Shown piece after piece: positions 7,513-16,819 of a stretch of DNA of 62,844 nt. Each line of letters starts with the position of its first letter. Within the stretch, counting starts at the first letter, position 1. The stretch comes from Bacteroidia bacterium (lineage in GTDB: Bacteria; Bacteroidota; Bacteroidia; Bacteroidales; Prolixibacteraceae): positions 1 through 62,844 of the forward strand of contig JAPLDR010000061.1 of NCBI GenBank assembly GCA_026391655.1, written 5' to 3'. Made by a program: the position numbers and the translations under genes. Below the pieces are notes generated by a model that saw only the letters and a program-made list of their open reading frames with translations, had not been told where the DNA came from and did not search any database.

Positions 7513-8781
7513 ATGAATTCAATAACTACATTTTATTTAAGCCGCGTCATCGGGCAGAAGGCGTTTGATACCAATAGCAAGTGCATTGGCATCGTCAAGG
7601 ATTTGTTAGTTGATCCCGAGTCTTCAACCCATTCTTCAGGGCATCCGGTTGTTAATGGCATCAAGATCAATCGTAATAAAAAGAGCTCGTTTTATTCCTT
7701 TCAAAATTTTCATATCGAGAAAGAAAGCGGGGAAACAAAAGTTATTTGTGACCAGTTAATCGAATTACCTGCCGAAAAGATCAATAGTAACCTGTATTTG
7801 GTCCAGGCTGTTCTCGACAATCAAATCGTCGATATGAATGGCCGAAAACTTGTCAGGGTAAATGATGTCCGGTTAGTTACAATAGCCAATGACACTTTTG
7901 CAGTGGCAGTCGACATTGGAATGGAGGGATTGCTGCGCAGAATAGGTATTGCAACACCTTTAAAATTTGCATTTTCGCTCTTCGGAGCGAGTATTCCATC
8001 CAAGTTTATCCTTTGGGAGGATGTTGAAACGATTGATTCCTCGAACCTGAATATCAAACTTTCGAAGAGTTATGCAAAGCTTCAAACCCTTCACCCATCC
8101 GATTTAGCCGATATTATTGAAGATTTGGGCAGAAAAGCAAGTGCAGAGGTATTTTCGTCACTCGATAATGAAAAGGCGGCCGATGTCATGGAGGAACTTG
8201 AAACCGATACGCAGGTTCATATCCTCGAAAGCCTTTCGATCGAAAAAGCGGCTGATGTTTTGGACAAAATGCCGGCTGACGAAGTAGCAGATATTCTCGA
8301 TGCTTTGGAAGATGATAAAGCTGAATTGCTGCTTAATGAAATGGAGAAAGACACCTCTCAGGAAGTTAGGGAGTTGCTCGTTTATCCCGATCATACAGTG
8401 GGTAGTATCATGTCGTCCGAAGTAATGTCATTCAATCTGAATTTAACCATTGAGCAAGTTTTGACTGAATTGAGAAATAAAAAGCCTGAATTTGAAACCT
8501 TGTATAATCTTTTTGTTACTGACGAAAACGAAATACTCCTGGCCACATTTTCGATACGTGATGTTGTAATTTCTTCCCCTGATGTGCGAATTAGCCAAAT
8601 CATGAAACCTTCGCCCGTTCATTTACGGGACTACCAGAAGATTAATGAAGTTGCTGAAATCGTTTCAAAATATAATCTTTTGGCAATTCCTGTTGTCGAC
8701 AAGAAGAATGTATTAAAAGGAATGGTTGTCATTGACGATATAATAGAAGATTTAATTCGCAAACGCAGAACGAATAAATAG
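7513..8781 (+). CDS. PRC-barrel/MgtE-N/CBS cytosolic regulator protein
   Basis: A 422-residue protein with no membrane segments. Order of parts: an N-terminal PRC-barrel-like region (about residues 5-165); an MgtE N domain of alpha repeats (about 190-290, with repeated ADIIEDL, AADVMEEL, AADVLDKM, VADILDAL units); and two CBS domains (about 295-350 and 355-415). In MgtE magnesium channels the N and CBS domains sense Mg2+ and close the pore; here the pore domain is missing and the next gene, 12 bases on, encodes an NRAMP-fold transporter. I chose the ATG at 7513 because AAGGAGG stands five bases upstream; an ATG at 7474 lacks such a site. A gating role for the neighbouring transporter is inferred. 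Confidence 0.85.
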   Translation: MNSITTFYLSRVIGQKAFDTNSKCIGIVKDLLVDPESSTHSSGHPVVNGIKINRNKKSSFYSFQNFHIEKESGETKVICDQLIELPAEKINSNLYLVQAVLDNQIVDMNGRKLVRVNDVRLVTIANDTFAVAVDIGMEGLLRRIGIATPLKFAFSLFGASIPSKFILWEDVETIDSSNLNIKLSKSYAKLQTLHPSDLADIIEDLGRKASAEVFSSLDNEKAADVMEELETDTQVHILESLSIEKAADVLDKMPADEVADILDALEDDKAELLLNEMEKDTSQEVRELLVYPDHTVGSIMSSEVMSFNLNLTIEQVLTELRNKKPEFETLYNLFVTDENEILLATFSIRDVVISSPDVRISQIMKPSPVHLRDYQKINEVAEIVSKYNLLAIPVVDKKNVLKGMVVIDDIIEDLIRKRRTNK

Positions 8782-8793
8782 GGGCCTTGAGTA

Positions 8794-10035
8794 ATGTTCA
8801 AAAATAAAAAATCATTTTTCCAAAGGCTTGGATTATTCGCTGCTATTTTAGGCCCCGGAATAATTACCGGAAGTGTCGACAACGATGCAGGCGGTATTAC
8901 AACCTATTCGGTTGCCGCCGCTATGTATGGTTATAACCTTATATGGACCCTCATCCCTTCATTCATGGTTCTCGTTGTTATTCAAGAGATGAATGCTCGC
9001 ATGGGAATCGTAACCGGAAAAGGTCTTGCCGACCTGATCCGGGAAAATGCGGGCGCAAAAATTACTTTTTTTATATTTGTTGGTTTACTGATTGCCGATA
9101 TTGGCAATACAACCACAGAATTTGCCGGTGTTGCAGGTAGCATGGAAATTTTTGGGGTGAGTAAATATATTTCGGTACCCATAGTTGGTTTTCTGGTTTG
9201 GTTTCTTGTTGTTAAAGGAACCTACAAAATTGCTGAGCGTATTTTTCTGCTATTTAGTGTATCCTTATTGATGTATGTCATTTCTGCTATTATGGGCAAA
9301 CCCCAATGGAGCGAAATCGGTCAATCCATTATTCACCCTAAATTGGATATAAATACTAAAAGTATTTCGATGATCATTGGTTTAGTTGGCACAACCATTG
9401 CCCCGTGGATGCAGTTTTATATGCAATCATCAGTAATAGAAAAGGGACTGAAAATGAAGCAATATAAATATACGCTTATTGATATAGTAGTCGGCTGTGT
9501 TGTTACTGTAGTTGTTGCTTTCTTTATTATGGTTGCCTGTGCTTCCACTTTGAATGTGAATGGAATAGAAATTAACGAAGCAAAAGATGCTGCATTAGCC
9601 CTGAAACCGCTTGCCGGAGCATTTGCATCGCAAGTATTTGCTTTTGGTCTGTTTGTTGCTTCGGTCTTTTCTGCTACCATATTGCCATTGGCATGTGCCT
9701 TTTATGTAAGCGAAGCTTTTGGTTTCGAGGCCGGTATTGACAAAAAATGGGATGAAGCCAAAGAGTTTTATACCCTTTACACAGGTATTCTGGTTATTGG
9801 GGCTGCCATTATTTTAATCCCAAATGCGCCGCTTATTTTAATTTCTTTGTGGTCTCAGGTACTTAATGGTATGCTTTTGCCCGTTGTACTTGTTTGTATG
9901 ATCTTGTTGGTCAATAACAAAAAGATCATGGGTGAATACGTCAATAAGCCGGCTAACAACATTATAGGATGGGGAGCAGTAATTGTTCTTGTTACTTTGT
10001 CAATGGTATTGCTGTTGCTGCGATTGTTCCAGTAA
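8794..10035 (+). CDS. NRAMP-related metal transporter, probable Mg2+ type (NRMT-like)
   Basis: A 413-residue membrane protein with about eleven helices and clear NRAMP layout. The metal site differs from Mn2+/Fe2+ NRAMPs: in helix 1 the usual DPGN motif reads DAGG (within GSVDNDAGGITTYS), keeping the aspartate but losing the asparagine; in helix 6 the usual MPH motif reads APW (within GTTIAPWMQFYMQSS), so the sulfur ligand that selects transition metals is replaced by alanine. Loss of that methionine is the mark of the described NRAMP-related magnesium transporters. The preceding gene carries the magnesium-sensing domains of MgtE, which supports Mg2+ as substrate. Substrate remains an inference. 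Confidence 0.85.
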   Translation: MFKNKKSFFQRLGLFAAILGPGIITGSVDNDAGGITTYSVAAAMYGYNLIWTLIPSFMVLVVIQEMNARMGIVTGKGLADLIRENAGAKITFFIFVGLLIADIGNTTTEFAGVAGSMEIFGVSKYISVPIVGFLVWFLVVKGTYKIAERIFLLFSVSLLMYVISAIMGKPQWSEIGQSIIHPKLDINTKSISMIIGLVGTTIAPWMQFYMQSSVIEKGLKMKQYKYTLIDIVVGCVVTVVVAFFIMVACASTLNVNGIEINEAKDAALALKPLAGAFASQVFAFGLFVASVFSATILPLACAFYVSEAFGFEAGIDKKWDEAKEFYTLYTGILVIGAAIILIPNAPLILISLWSQVLNGMLLPVVLVCMILLVNNKKIMGEYVNKPANNIIGWGAVIVLVTLSMVLLLLRLFQ

Positions 10036-10044
10036 TTGCATTTA

Positions 10045-10224
10045 AGCTGTTGCGGCTCGCAGCTTGCAACTGGCTGCTTGCCGTTTGTAATTCGCAAGAA
10101 AAAAGTCATTCTTGAAAATCCCATAAAATCCTTTTTTTTAATGCAATTGGGGTAGGAGACCAATAATGCTTATTACTTACAGACAAAAGCCAATCGCCAG
10201 CTGCCAATCACCAGCAGCTAATTC
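10045..10224. repeat. GCTGGC-rich imperfect inverted repeat, copy 1
   Basis: The convergent gap between the transporter and pruA has a left arm of mixed AGCTGTTGCGGCTCGCAGC units (10045-10090) and a right arm with CCAATCGCCAGCTGCCAATC and CACCAGCAGC (10190-10217), imperfectly complementary to the left. The same word set recurs at 31999-32104. No gene is seen in the gap. Confidence 0.55.
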
Positions 10225-10274
10225 TGAACCTTTAGGATAATTCTTTTACCTATACATTCCGTTATATAACCACA

Positions 10275-11912
10275 TCAATCTTTATCCGGCAAGAAATTCG
10301 GATACATAAAATCGGTAGCAGGAACAAAGGTCTCCTTTATTGTGCGGATTGATACCCAACGAAGCATATTGAAAACCGATCCTGCCTTATCGTTGGTTCC
10401 CGATCCCCTGGCTCCGCCAAAAGGTTGCTGCCCCACAACTGCACCGGTCGGCTTATCGTTGATGTAGAAATTCCCCGCAGCATTACTCAATCGTTTAGTC
10501 ATATGTTCGATCGAATAACGATTTTGTGAAAAGATTGCTCCCGTAAGGGCATAAGCCGAAGTGGTATCAACCAGGGTTAGCGTCTCTTCAATTTTTGAAT
10601 CATCATAAACAAAAATGGTCACAACGGGTCCGAAAAGTTCCTCTTTCATCGTGATATAGTCAGCCTTTTTAGCAAGAATAACGGTTGGCTGGATAAAATA
10701 CCCTTTTGTTTTATCGCAATTCCCGCCATAAATCACTTCAGCATCCTTGTCATCACGTGCTTTGTCAATAAATCCTTTTAATTTATCGAACGATGCTTCG
10801 TCAATTACGGCATTAATAAAGTTGGTGAAATCTTCGGGTGGTCCCATTTTCATACGTTGCAATTGCGAAACAGCTAATGCCCATGTTTTCTCCCAGATAG
10901 AAGCCGGTACGTAAACCCGCGATGCTGCTGAGCATTTCTGACCCTGATACTCGAAAGATCCGCGAACAATAGCCGTGGCAAGCGCCTGAGTATCGGCAGT
11001 AGGATCGGCAAAAATAAAATCTTTGCCACCTGTTTCCCCGACAATCCGGGGATAAGATTTAAACCTGAAAATATTCTCTCCGATTGTTTTCCAGATATCC
11101 TGAAATACACCTGTCGATCCGGTAAAATGGATACCGGCAAAATCGGGATGACTGAAGATGATCTTTCCTGCGGCAGGCCCCGACACATAAACAAGGTTAA
11201 TGACTCCATCCGGTAATCCGGCTTCCCTTAAAATCTCCATGATGACAGCAGCTGAATAAACTGCGGTTTTGGCACACTTCCACACACAAACATTTCCCAT
11301 CATAACGGGAGCCACTGGCAGGTTACCGGCAATTGAAGTGAAATTGAACGGTGTCAATGCAAATACAAATCCCTCAAGCGGACGAAATTCATTGTAATTC
11401 CACATTCCCGGATTTGATTCAGGCTGCATTTCATAAATTTGTGTCATGCACTTCACACCATACCGATAGAAATCAGCCAATTCGCAAGCGGCATCAATTT
11501 CAGACTGATAGGCATTTTTTGATTGTCCCAGCATTGTGGCGGCATTGATCCTGGCGCGATAAGGGCCGGCAAGCAGATCGACTGCTTTTAAGAATATAGC
11601 AGCCCGGTGTTGCCATCCTAAATCAGTCCACGCTGAACGAGCCGCTAATGCTGCATCAATTGCCTGAACAACATGTGATTCGTCACCCTGATAGAAGTAA
11701 CCCAGCAGATGTTTTAAATCATGAGGGGGATGTATTTCAATTTTTTTGGAACTTTTCACTGCTGCCCCGCCGATAAACATAGGAAGTTCGACAACTTTTG
11801 AGCGCATTTCTGCAATCATTGCTTTGAGCTCTTTCCTTTCGGGAGAACCCGGTTCGTAACTCATTACAGGTTCATTCTGAGGAATCGGGACATTATAAAA
11901 ACCTTTAGACAT
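10275..11912 (-). CDS. pruA: 1-pyrroline-5-carboxylate dehydrogenase
   Basis: Oxidises L-glutamate gamma-semialdehyde (in equilibrium with pyrroline-5-carboxylate) to glutamate with NAD+, the second step of proline breakdown. The 545-residue length matches the stand-alone family. The aldehyde dehydrogenase active site is complete: catalytic cysteine C327 in GQKCSAA and glutamate E293 in VGETGGKDF; the cofactor-binding FTGSTGVF loop is at about 263-270. The C-terminal half shows GGARGSGTNDKAG, typical of P5C dehydrogenases. No proline dehydrogenase gene is adjacent. A -7-like element at 11978-11971 precedes it. Confidence 0.95.
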   Translation of the reverse strand: MSKGFYNVPIPQNEPVMSYEPGSPERKELKAMIAEMRSKVVELPMFIGGAAVKSSKKIEIHPPHDLKHLLGYFYQGDESHVVQAIDAALAARSAWTDLGWQHRAAIFLKAVDLLAGPYRARINAATMLGQSKNAYQSEIDAACELADFYRYGVKCMTQIYEMQPESNPGMWNYNEFRPLEGFVFALTPFNFTSIAGNLPVAPVMMGNVCVWKCAKTAVYSAAVIMEILREAGLPDGVINLVYVSGPAAGKIIFSHPDFAGIHFTGSTGVFQDIWKTIGENIFRFKSYPRIVGETGGKDFIFADPTADTQALATAIVRGSFEYQGQKCSAASRVYVPASIWEKTWALAVSQLQRMKMGPPEDFTNFINAVIDEASFDKLKGFIDKARDDKDAEVIYGGNCDKTKGYFIQPTVILAKKADYITMKEELFGPVVTIFVYDDSKIEETLTLVDTTSAYALTGAIFSQNRYSIEHMTKRLSNAAGNFYINDKPTGAVVGQQPFGGARGSGTNDKAGSVFNMLRWVSIRTIKETFVPATDFMYPNFLPDKD

Positions 11913-11970
11913 AGCAATGTGATTTATAAGTGTCAGGACAGCAAGTTTCCGTATCCTGTTGTTTTGATGG

Positions 11971-11978
11971 CAAAGCTA
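11971..11978 (-). promoter_or_regulatory. -7 promoter element before pruA
   Basis: Read on the minus strand this is TAGCTTTG, matching TAnnTTTG, 58 bases upstream of the pruA ATG. No strong -33 box is seen. Confidence 0.4.
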
Positions 11979-12028
11979 TAGGTTCGATGTGACAATTTTG
12001 CTAATAAATATCATATTACAATTCAATA

Positions 12029-12079
12029 GAGGCTGTCTCAAAAGGAAGAATATTTTTACCGCATCCGTCAGCTGACGGA
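12029..12079. repeat. Lone IS-end-like sequence plus 16-bp palindrome
   Basis: GAGGCTGTCTCAAAA at 12029-12043 resembles terminal repeats of Bacteroidota insertion sequences, but no partner end or transposase is present. TCCGTCAGCTGACGGA at 12064-12079 is a perfect palindrome related to the one at 41442-41459. The rest of the 11913-12145 gap shows nothing else I can name. Confidence 0.45.
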
Positions 12080-12145
12080 GCAAAGGAACATCGCAGAAAT
12101 CGCAAAGCTAAGAAATACAATCTTTTAAGTTTAAATCGGGCATGG

Positions 12146-13465
12146 TCATTTCACAAAGAGGTTCAAAATCAATACCCCTATCAATCCGCTGACACCTATT
12201 GATGTCTCCATTACAGTCCATGATTTCAAGGTTTCTTTCATGCTAAGATTAAAATATTCTTTAAAGAGCCAGAAACCGCCGTCATTCACGTGTCCAAGCA
12301 TAAGGCTTCCTGATCCGATAGCAAGCACCATTAATTCAGGTTTTACGGCTCCATTGGAAACTAAAGGGAGAATGATTCCTGCCGTAGTAAGACCTGACAC
12401 AGTAGCAGAACCAATACAAAAACGTAAAACCGTCGCGATAAGCCAACCCAGAAATAATGGAGACATTGTCGACTGACTCAGCATTTCGCCGATGAATTTA
12501 CTTACTCCACCGTCAATCAGAACCTGTTTAAAAGCACCCGCACCGGCAATCAGGAGCATTATCATTGTGATACTGGCTACTGAATGTGAAAGGGAGTTTG
12601 TAATGTCAGTCATTTTTCTTCCCCTTGCCAATCCGAGTGTGTAAACTGCAAATAAAACAGACAGAAGCATGGCAATAACCGGGTTCCCGACATATCCCAG
12701 AACTTTTCTGACTTCATTACCTTCTGACAGAAAGAATCCGGCAATCGTGGAAGCGCTGATCAGGATAACGGGCAACAAAGCAGAAACGAAACTAATCCAG
12801 AAACCAGGCATCTCGTTATCGGTTAAAACTTTCTGATTGGTAAATTCCTTCAATGGTTTAGCCTCAATTTTACTAAGAACTCTCGACAGTATTGGTCCCG
12901 AAATTATGATGGCAGGTATCGCAACAATGATTCCGTAAATCATTGTTTTCCCGAAATCTGCATGGAACATTGCAACAATGGCAGTGGGAGCAGGGTGAGG
13001 AGGCAGATATCCATGAGTGACAGAAAGTGCTGCAAGCATGGGTAAACCAACATACAGCAAAGGAAGGCGGGTTGAGGTTGCTACGGTAAATATAAGCGGG
13101 ATCATAACAAAGAAAGCAACATCATAAAACAATGAAACACCCACAATAAAACCGGTCAGCATTAATGCAAGTTGTATATGTTTGATTCCGAAAGCATCGA
13201 TCATCCATGATGTAATCCGCTGTGCTGCTCCGCTTTCTGAAACCAGTTTACCAAGCATTGAACCCATACCCAGTACCAAAACAATAAATCCCAGTGTATT
13301 TCCAATTCCATTTTCGATCGAAGTCACTGCTTTTTCAATCGTCATTCCTTCAGCAAGGGCAACTGCCAGCGAGACAATAACAAATGATAAAAATGAATTA
13401 ATTTTTACTACGAGAATCAGGAAAAGAAGAAGGCAAATTCCCAGAACAACAATAAGTAGTGGCAT
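12146..13465 (-). CDS. GntP-family gluconate/sugar-acid permease
   Basis: A 439-residue membrane protein with about twelve to fourteen hydrophobic segments. Family landmarks are LGMGSMLGKLVSESGAAQRI (about residues 65-84), FYDVAFFVMIPLIF (about 113-126), and THGYLPPHPAPTAIVA (about 149-164). GntP proteins import gluconate or related hexonates with protons. It is on the same strand as, and 89 bases downstream of, a Gfo/Idh oxidoreductase and an MDR dehydrogenase, so it may import the substrate those enzymes oxidise or reduce. No gluconate kinase is present here, and the exact substrate is unknown. Confidence 0.9.
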   Translation of the reverse strand: MPLLIVVLGICLLLFLILVVKINSFLSFVIVSLAVALAEGMTIEKAVTSIENGIGNTLGFIVLVLGMGSMLGKLVSESGAAQRITSWMIDAFGIKHIQLALMLTGFIVGVSLFYDVAFFVMIPLIFTVATSTRLPLLYVGLPMLAALSVTHGYLPPHPAPTAIVAMFHADFGKTMIYGIIVAIPAIIISGPILSRVLSKIEAKPLKEFTNQKVLTDNEMPGFWISFVSALLPVILISASTIAGFFLSEGNEVRKVLGYVGNPVIAMLLSVLFAVYTLGLARGRKMTDITNSLSHSVASITMIMLLIAGAGAFKQVLIDGGVSKFIGEMLSQSTMSPLFLGWLIATVLRFCIGSATVSGLTTAGIILPLVSNGAVKPELMVLAIGSGSLMLGHVNDGGFWLFKEYFNLSMKETLKSWTVMETSIGVSGLIGVLILNLFVK

Positions 13466-13554
13466 AATAGGGTAAATTAAAGTTACTGATTATTAGTTAC
13501 AATCGTTTGTCGTTTCTTGTTTTCCAATTAAGTCTTCTGACTCCTTTCTTCCAT

Positions 13555-14649
13555 CTATTCAATCTTCAGCGGAAATTTAACTACCACATTATCACGTGTC
13601 GAGCGGTAAATTGCAGTAAAAAGTTCCACGGTTCTGCGACCTGCTTCACCTGTGACAGATGGTGCCGTATTGTTCTCAATAGCAGAAATAAAATCTTCAA
13701 TCTGATAATGGATATAGCGGACTGTAGGATCACAGTTGTTAAAAGTTTCCGTATCCTCTTTTATCCACTCTTTAAGAAGATGTTCTTCTCCCGGAATGGT
13801 CCACAGATCATTTACGGGAGGTTCTGCGACACCTGTTCTGCCTGCAATAAACATGGCACCACCATCGGTTTGCACACCCACAGATGAACCATTTTCACCA
13901 TGTACCTGAACTTTCCCGTAAATCCCTGGCTTCTGAGAATTACTCACAATTATATTTCCGATTGCACCGCTTTTAAACTTCACAATGGCAACAGCCGTGT
14001 CTTCAACTTCAATATACGGATGATTCAGATTTCTCCAGATTCCGTAAACTTCGTCAACTTCACCCATCAACCATAAAAGAATATCGAGCTGATGGGGAGC
14101 CTGATTAACAAGCACTCCCCCACCTTCTGTCTTCCACTTTCCCCGCCATGCATCCGAATCATAGTAAGCTTTATCACGCCAACCTAACATGGTTACAGTT
14201 GCAAGAACAGGTTTTCCGATCTTTCCCTGTTCAATGGCATGCTTAACTCTTTTCACAGGTTCGTACCACCTTCGCTGACTTATCACACCCAACATTACAT
14301 GATTTTCCTTACAAATCTTAATCATTTCATCACAATCCTGAAGATCAGAAGCCAATGGTTTTTCAACTAATACATTTGCTCCTGCTTTGGCTGCTTCTAT
14401 TGCAGGTTGAATATGAAATGGATGAGGCGTGCAGACAATTACAAGGTCAACATGATTCTCAGTAATCATCTTCGAAATCTTGGAATAAGCCTGCGTATTG
14501 TAAAATAAAGCAAAATCTTCAGCTGTTTTCAGTGTTCTGCTCCATACGCCTGCCAGACGTGCATTCGGGATACTTTGTATCGCTTTTGCATGAAGATGGG
14601 CCACTTTACCGCATCCTGCAATTGATATATTATAAATCCTTTCAGCCAT
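13555..14649 (-). CDS. Gfo/Idh/MocA-family oxidoreductase
   Basis: A 364-residue NAD(P)-dependent sugar oxidoreductase. The N-terminal Rossmann fold shows SIAGCGKVAHLHAKAI (about residues 8-23) and the family motif VEKPLASD at about 94-101, whose lysine is catalytic. GWRDKAYYDSDAWRGKW at about 155-171 and VNQAPHQLDILLWLMG (about 177-192, with the conserved histidine) belong to the C-terminal substrate domain. Substrates in this family are inositols, glucosides or sugar acids and cannot be fixed from sequence. It lies 12 bases after the MDR dehydrogenase and upstream of the GntP permease, suggesting one sugar or polyol pathway. Confidence 0.9.
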   Translation of the reverse strand: MAERIYNISIAGCGKVAHLHAKAIQSIPNARLAGVWSRTLKTAEDFALFYNTQAYSKISKMITENHVDLVIVCTPHPFHIQPAIEAAKAGANVLVEKPLASDLQDCDEMIKICKENHVMLGVISQRRWYEPVKRVKHAIEQGKIGKPVLATVTMLGWRDKAYYDSDAWRGKWKTEGGGVLVNQAPHQLDILLWLMGEVDEVYGIWRNLNHPYIEVEDTAVAIVKFKSGAIGNIIVSNSQKPGIYGKVQVHGENGSSVGVQTDGGAMFIAGRTGVAEPPVNDLWTIPGEEHLLKEWIKEDTETFNNCDPTVRYIHYQIEDFISAIENNTAPSVTGEAGRRTVELFTAIYRSTRDNVVVKFPLKIE

Positions 14650-14661
14650 TTTATTAAGAAA

Positions 14662-15693
14662 TCAGGGTACAAGAATAACTTTATTCAGCTCTTCCACTTT
14701 TCTGTAAAGTTTATCAAACCAGATGGCTCCTTCCGAAAGCGGTGCAATAGCCGAAATCTGATCATCCACACTTATCTTTCCGGTTTCCAGCAGATCAAGG
14801 ACAACTTCATATTCGCCACGTATCGCACAACTGCCCAGTACTTTTAGTTCACGCGTAACAACTTTTTGAAGCGGTAAATCAACTTTTGGTGAAACATTAC
14901 CGACCAAAACTGTCTTTCCTCCTTTTCGGAGAATATCAATCGCAATGTTTACAGAATCACTTAACCCAACTGCTTCAAAGGAGATATCTGCTCCCCGGTT
15001 ATTGGTCAGCGCTACTATTTTATCATTAAGATTTTCATCGGTTGAAAGGAATGTGTAGTCGGCTCCGGCATCTTTTGCCTGTTCAAGATGTTTTGCATTG
15101 ATATCAATTGCAATAATCGTTGCCGCACCCGAAATTCTAAGAAGTTTTAGAATAAAGATCCCGATCATTCCTGCGCCTACCACAACACATTTATCGCCTG
15201 TTTTAATTTCTGAAACATTGATGGAATGAAGAGCAACAGCAACAGCCTCCACCATTGCTGCCTGTTCAAAAGTAACGTTTTCGGGTATTTTGTAGAGGAT
15301 ATGTTGAGGAATGGCAATATATTCAGCGAAGGCTCCATCTCTCTTATAGGTTCCGGGTGATACGCCAAGAACTTCGCGGTTATCACTTAAATTATACATC
15401 CCTTCAAGTGTAAACCAATCATTCAATGGATAAACCGTTGAATCAAAAGTTACCCTGTCACCTGTTTTCCAATTATGAACATCAACCCCGGTTTTCACGA
15501 TTACGCCCGAAGCTTCATGTCCCATGATCATTGGAGGGATTCTTCTTCCTGTGCTTCCGTCCAGACCATGAACATCCGAGCCACATATACCGCAGGCTTT
15601 TACCTTAACAAGTACTTCGTTAGGATGTATTTCGGGATCCGGCACCTCTTTAAAAACCAACTCATTATATTTTTCAAGTACAAGGGCTTTCAT
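14662..15693 (-). CDS. MDR zinc-dependent polyol/alcohol dehydrogenase without structural zinc cysteines
   Basis: A 343-residue medium-chain dehydrogenase of the sorbitol/threonine dehydrogenase type. Catalytic zinc ligands are present: C37 in CGICGSD, H59-E60 in MGHEASG, and E149 in MVEAVAVALH. The Rossmann motif VVVGAGMIGIF is at about 169-179. The lobe that normally carries four cysteines for structural zinc (about residues 85-110) has none; it reads STVYPLNDWFTLEGMYNLS instead. Such loss is known in some MDR branches such as sorbitol dehydrogenases. It likely starts a transcript with the Gfo/Idh gene (12 bases) and the GntP permease. Oxidation of a sugar alcohol is the best guess. Confidence 0.88.
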   Translation of the reverse strand: MKALVLEKYNELVFKEVPDPEIHPNEVLVKVKACGICGSDVHGLDGSTGRRIPPMIMGHEASGVIVKTGVDVHNWKTGDRVTFDSTVYPLNDWFTLEGMYNLSDNREVLGVSPGTYKRDGAFAEYIAIPQHILYKIPENVTFEQAAMVEAVAVALHSINVSEIKTGDKCVVVGAGMIGIFILKLLRISGAATIIAIDINAKHLEQAKDAGADYTFLSTDENLNDKIVALTNNRGADISFEAVGLSDSVNIAIDILRKGGKTVLVGNVSPKVDLPLQKVVTRELKVLGSCAIRGEYEVVLDLLETGKISVDDQISAIAPLSEGAIWFDKLYRKVEELNKVILVP

Positions 15694-15876
15694 CTTTATA
15701 TATTAAAGTAAGCATCAATCATATATTTCCTATGGAAACAAAAATAGTAAAATTAAGAGTTGAATCTAATTAAACCCGAAGGTTGTCAAAGATCCCGGAG
15801 GGTTATTTTGACTTGTCCATGAACTGAACAAGTAGACCCTCATTCATATCTTTTTCCTTTCACTTTCTTTTGTTTT

Positions 15877-16186
15877 GCGGCGCATACAACGTTATTTCAT
15901 TGTTCAATCTTTCCGGTTGCGCCTCTTTCTCTTGGTTATTTCTTCTCAACAAATATATCGCACCTACGGCGCTTTTGAATGTGCGAAAAGGATATTCCTA
16001 TTCCCGGAATATTTTCAATAATAATATCACCATAACTGCCTCCAATTGAGATCAATACCCCGGAAGGGTTAAATATTTGTAGCCCAGGGTAAGAGACCGA
16101 AGGGAACGCAACCCCGGGTAAAAGATGAAAGATAAAACCGGCGCAACCACCAAGGAGAATTGAAATGATAACCTTCTATGCGCCGA
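15877..16186. repeat. GCGCC/CCCGGGT composite intergenic repeat, copy A
   Basis: Part 1 (15877-15923) runs from GCGGCGCAT to GGTTGCGCC. Part 2 (16054-16186) contains AATACCCCGGAAGGGTT, then GCCCAGGGTAAG and AACCCCGGGTAA, then GGCGCAACC and ATGCGCCG. The same order, on the other strand, occurs at 30195-30326 and 34496-34630, and a shorter form at 23691-23795. Confidence 0.55.
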
Positions 16187-16253
16187 AAGCAGCGAAACGA
16201 ATGATGTAGTAAGTGATAATCTGACTTGTCAGTGTCCTGAATAGTTTCGAGGT

Positions 16254-16302
16254 AAGTGAAGGTTTGACTTGTTCAAGTCCTGAAAAAGTCAAGCCTTCAC
16301 TT
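16254..16302. repeat. 49-nt palindromic repeat, degenerate copy
   Basis: Two 22-base arms, 16254-16275 and 16281-16302, around a five-base loop, differing at two positions. The arms share TTGACTTGTTCA and GTGAAGG with the perfect copy at 27971-28019. Two more partial copies lie at 15808-15833 and 16221-16241. Confidence 0.65.
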
Positions 16303-16784
16303 CTAATTCGTTGGGTGTGGGTGATTAAATTTATTGATTTGCTGATTGATTAATAAGGTTGAACACCGGGGGATTATCCTCACTATTTGTATCTACAACA
16401 TCGCGCAAACATTCGGAAATCAATTCGATTATTCCGGATCAAACTGAACCATTTGTTAAAAATCGTATGTAATATAAAACCCAATCACCAGACTCCGACA
16501 GATTTCTACGCCACAGTGTGCATAATAGGATCACAGAAGGCGCAACACGGAAACCATTGTGATCAAATAATCAGAGGAATGTTTTACAGGTTTACCAACT
16601 CTCATCCTATGCATCACATTATAAAGAAGGCCTTTACAGAATTGATGTTTTAAATAAATAATCACTTCTTAAATTTACAAAAAGCCAATGAAAAAAGAAA
16701 GGTGGCCATTAAAATTTTTATTTTAATGTGATTTTTTTTATTTCAGGTTAAATAGACAGTGCAAATTGCAACCGCTAAAATGAA

Positions 16785-16819
16785 GAATCCCCCGAAGATT
16801 TAAGTTCTCCGGGGGATTC
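16785..16819 (-). terminator. Terminator-like hairpin after the xylose transporter gene
   Basis: GAATCCCCCG (16785-16794) pairs perfectly with CGGGGGATTC (16810-16819), with a 15-base loop. On the minus strand it lies 31 bases past the transporter stop and is followed by TTCATTTTAG, so it can end the xylose transcript. Confidence 0.65.

Noticed and set aside
12029-12043. Intact insertion sequence near pruA
   Set aside because: Only one IS-end-like sequence was found; there is no transposase and no second end in the gap.
16387-16653. Open frame of 88 codons in the long gap
   Set aside because: No ribosome binding site, no recognisable domain, unusual residue mix; likely chance. The opposite strand also has stops in every frame.
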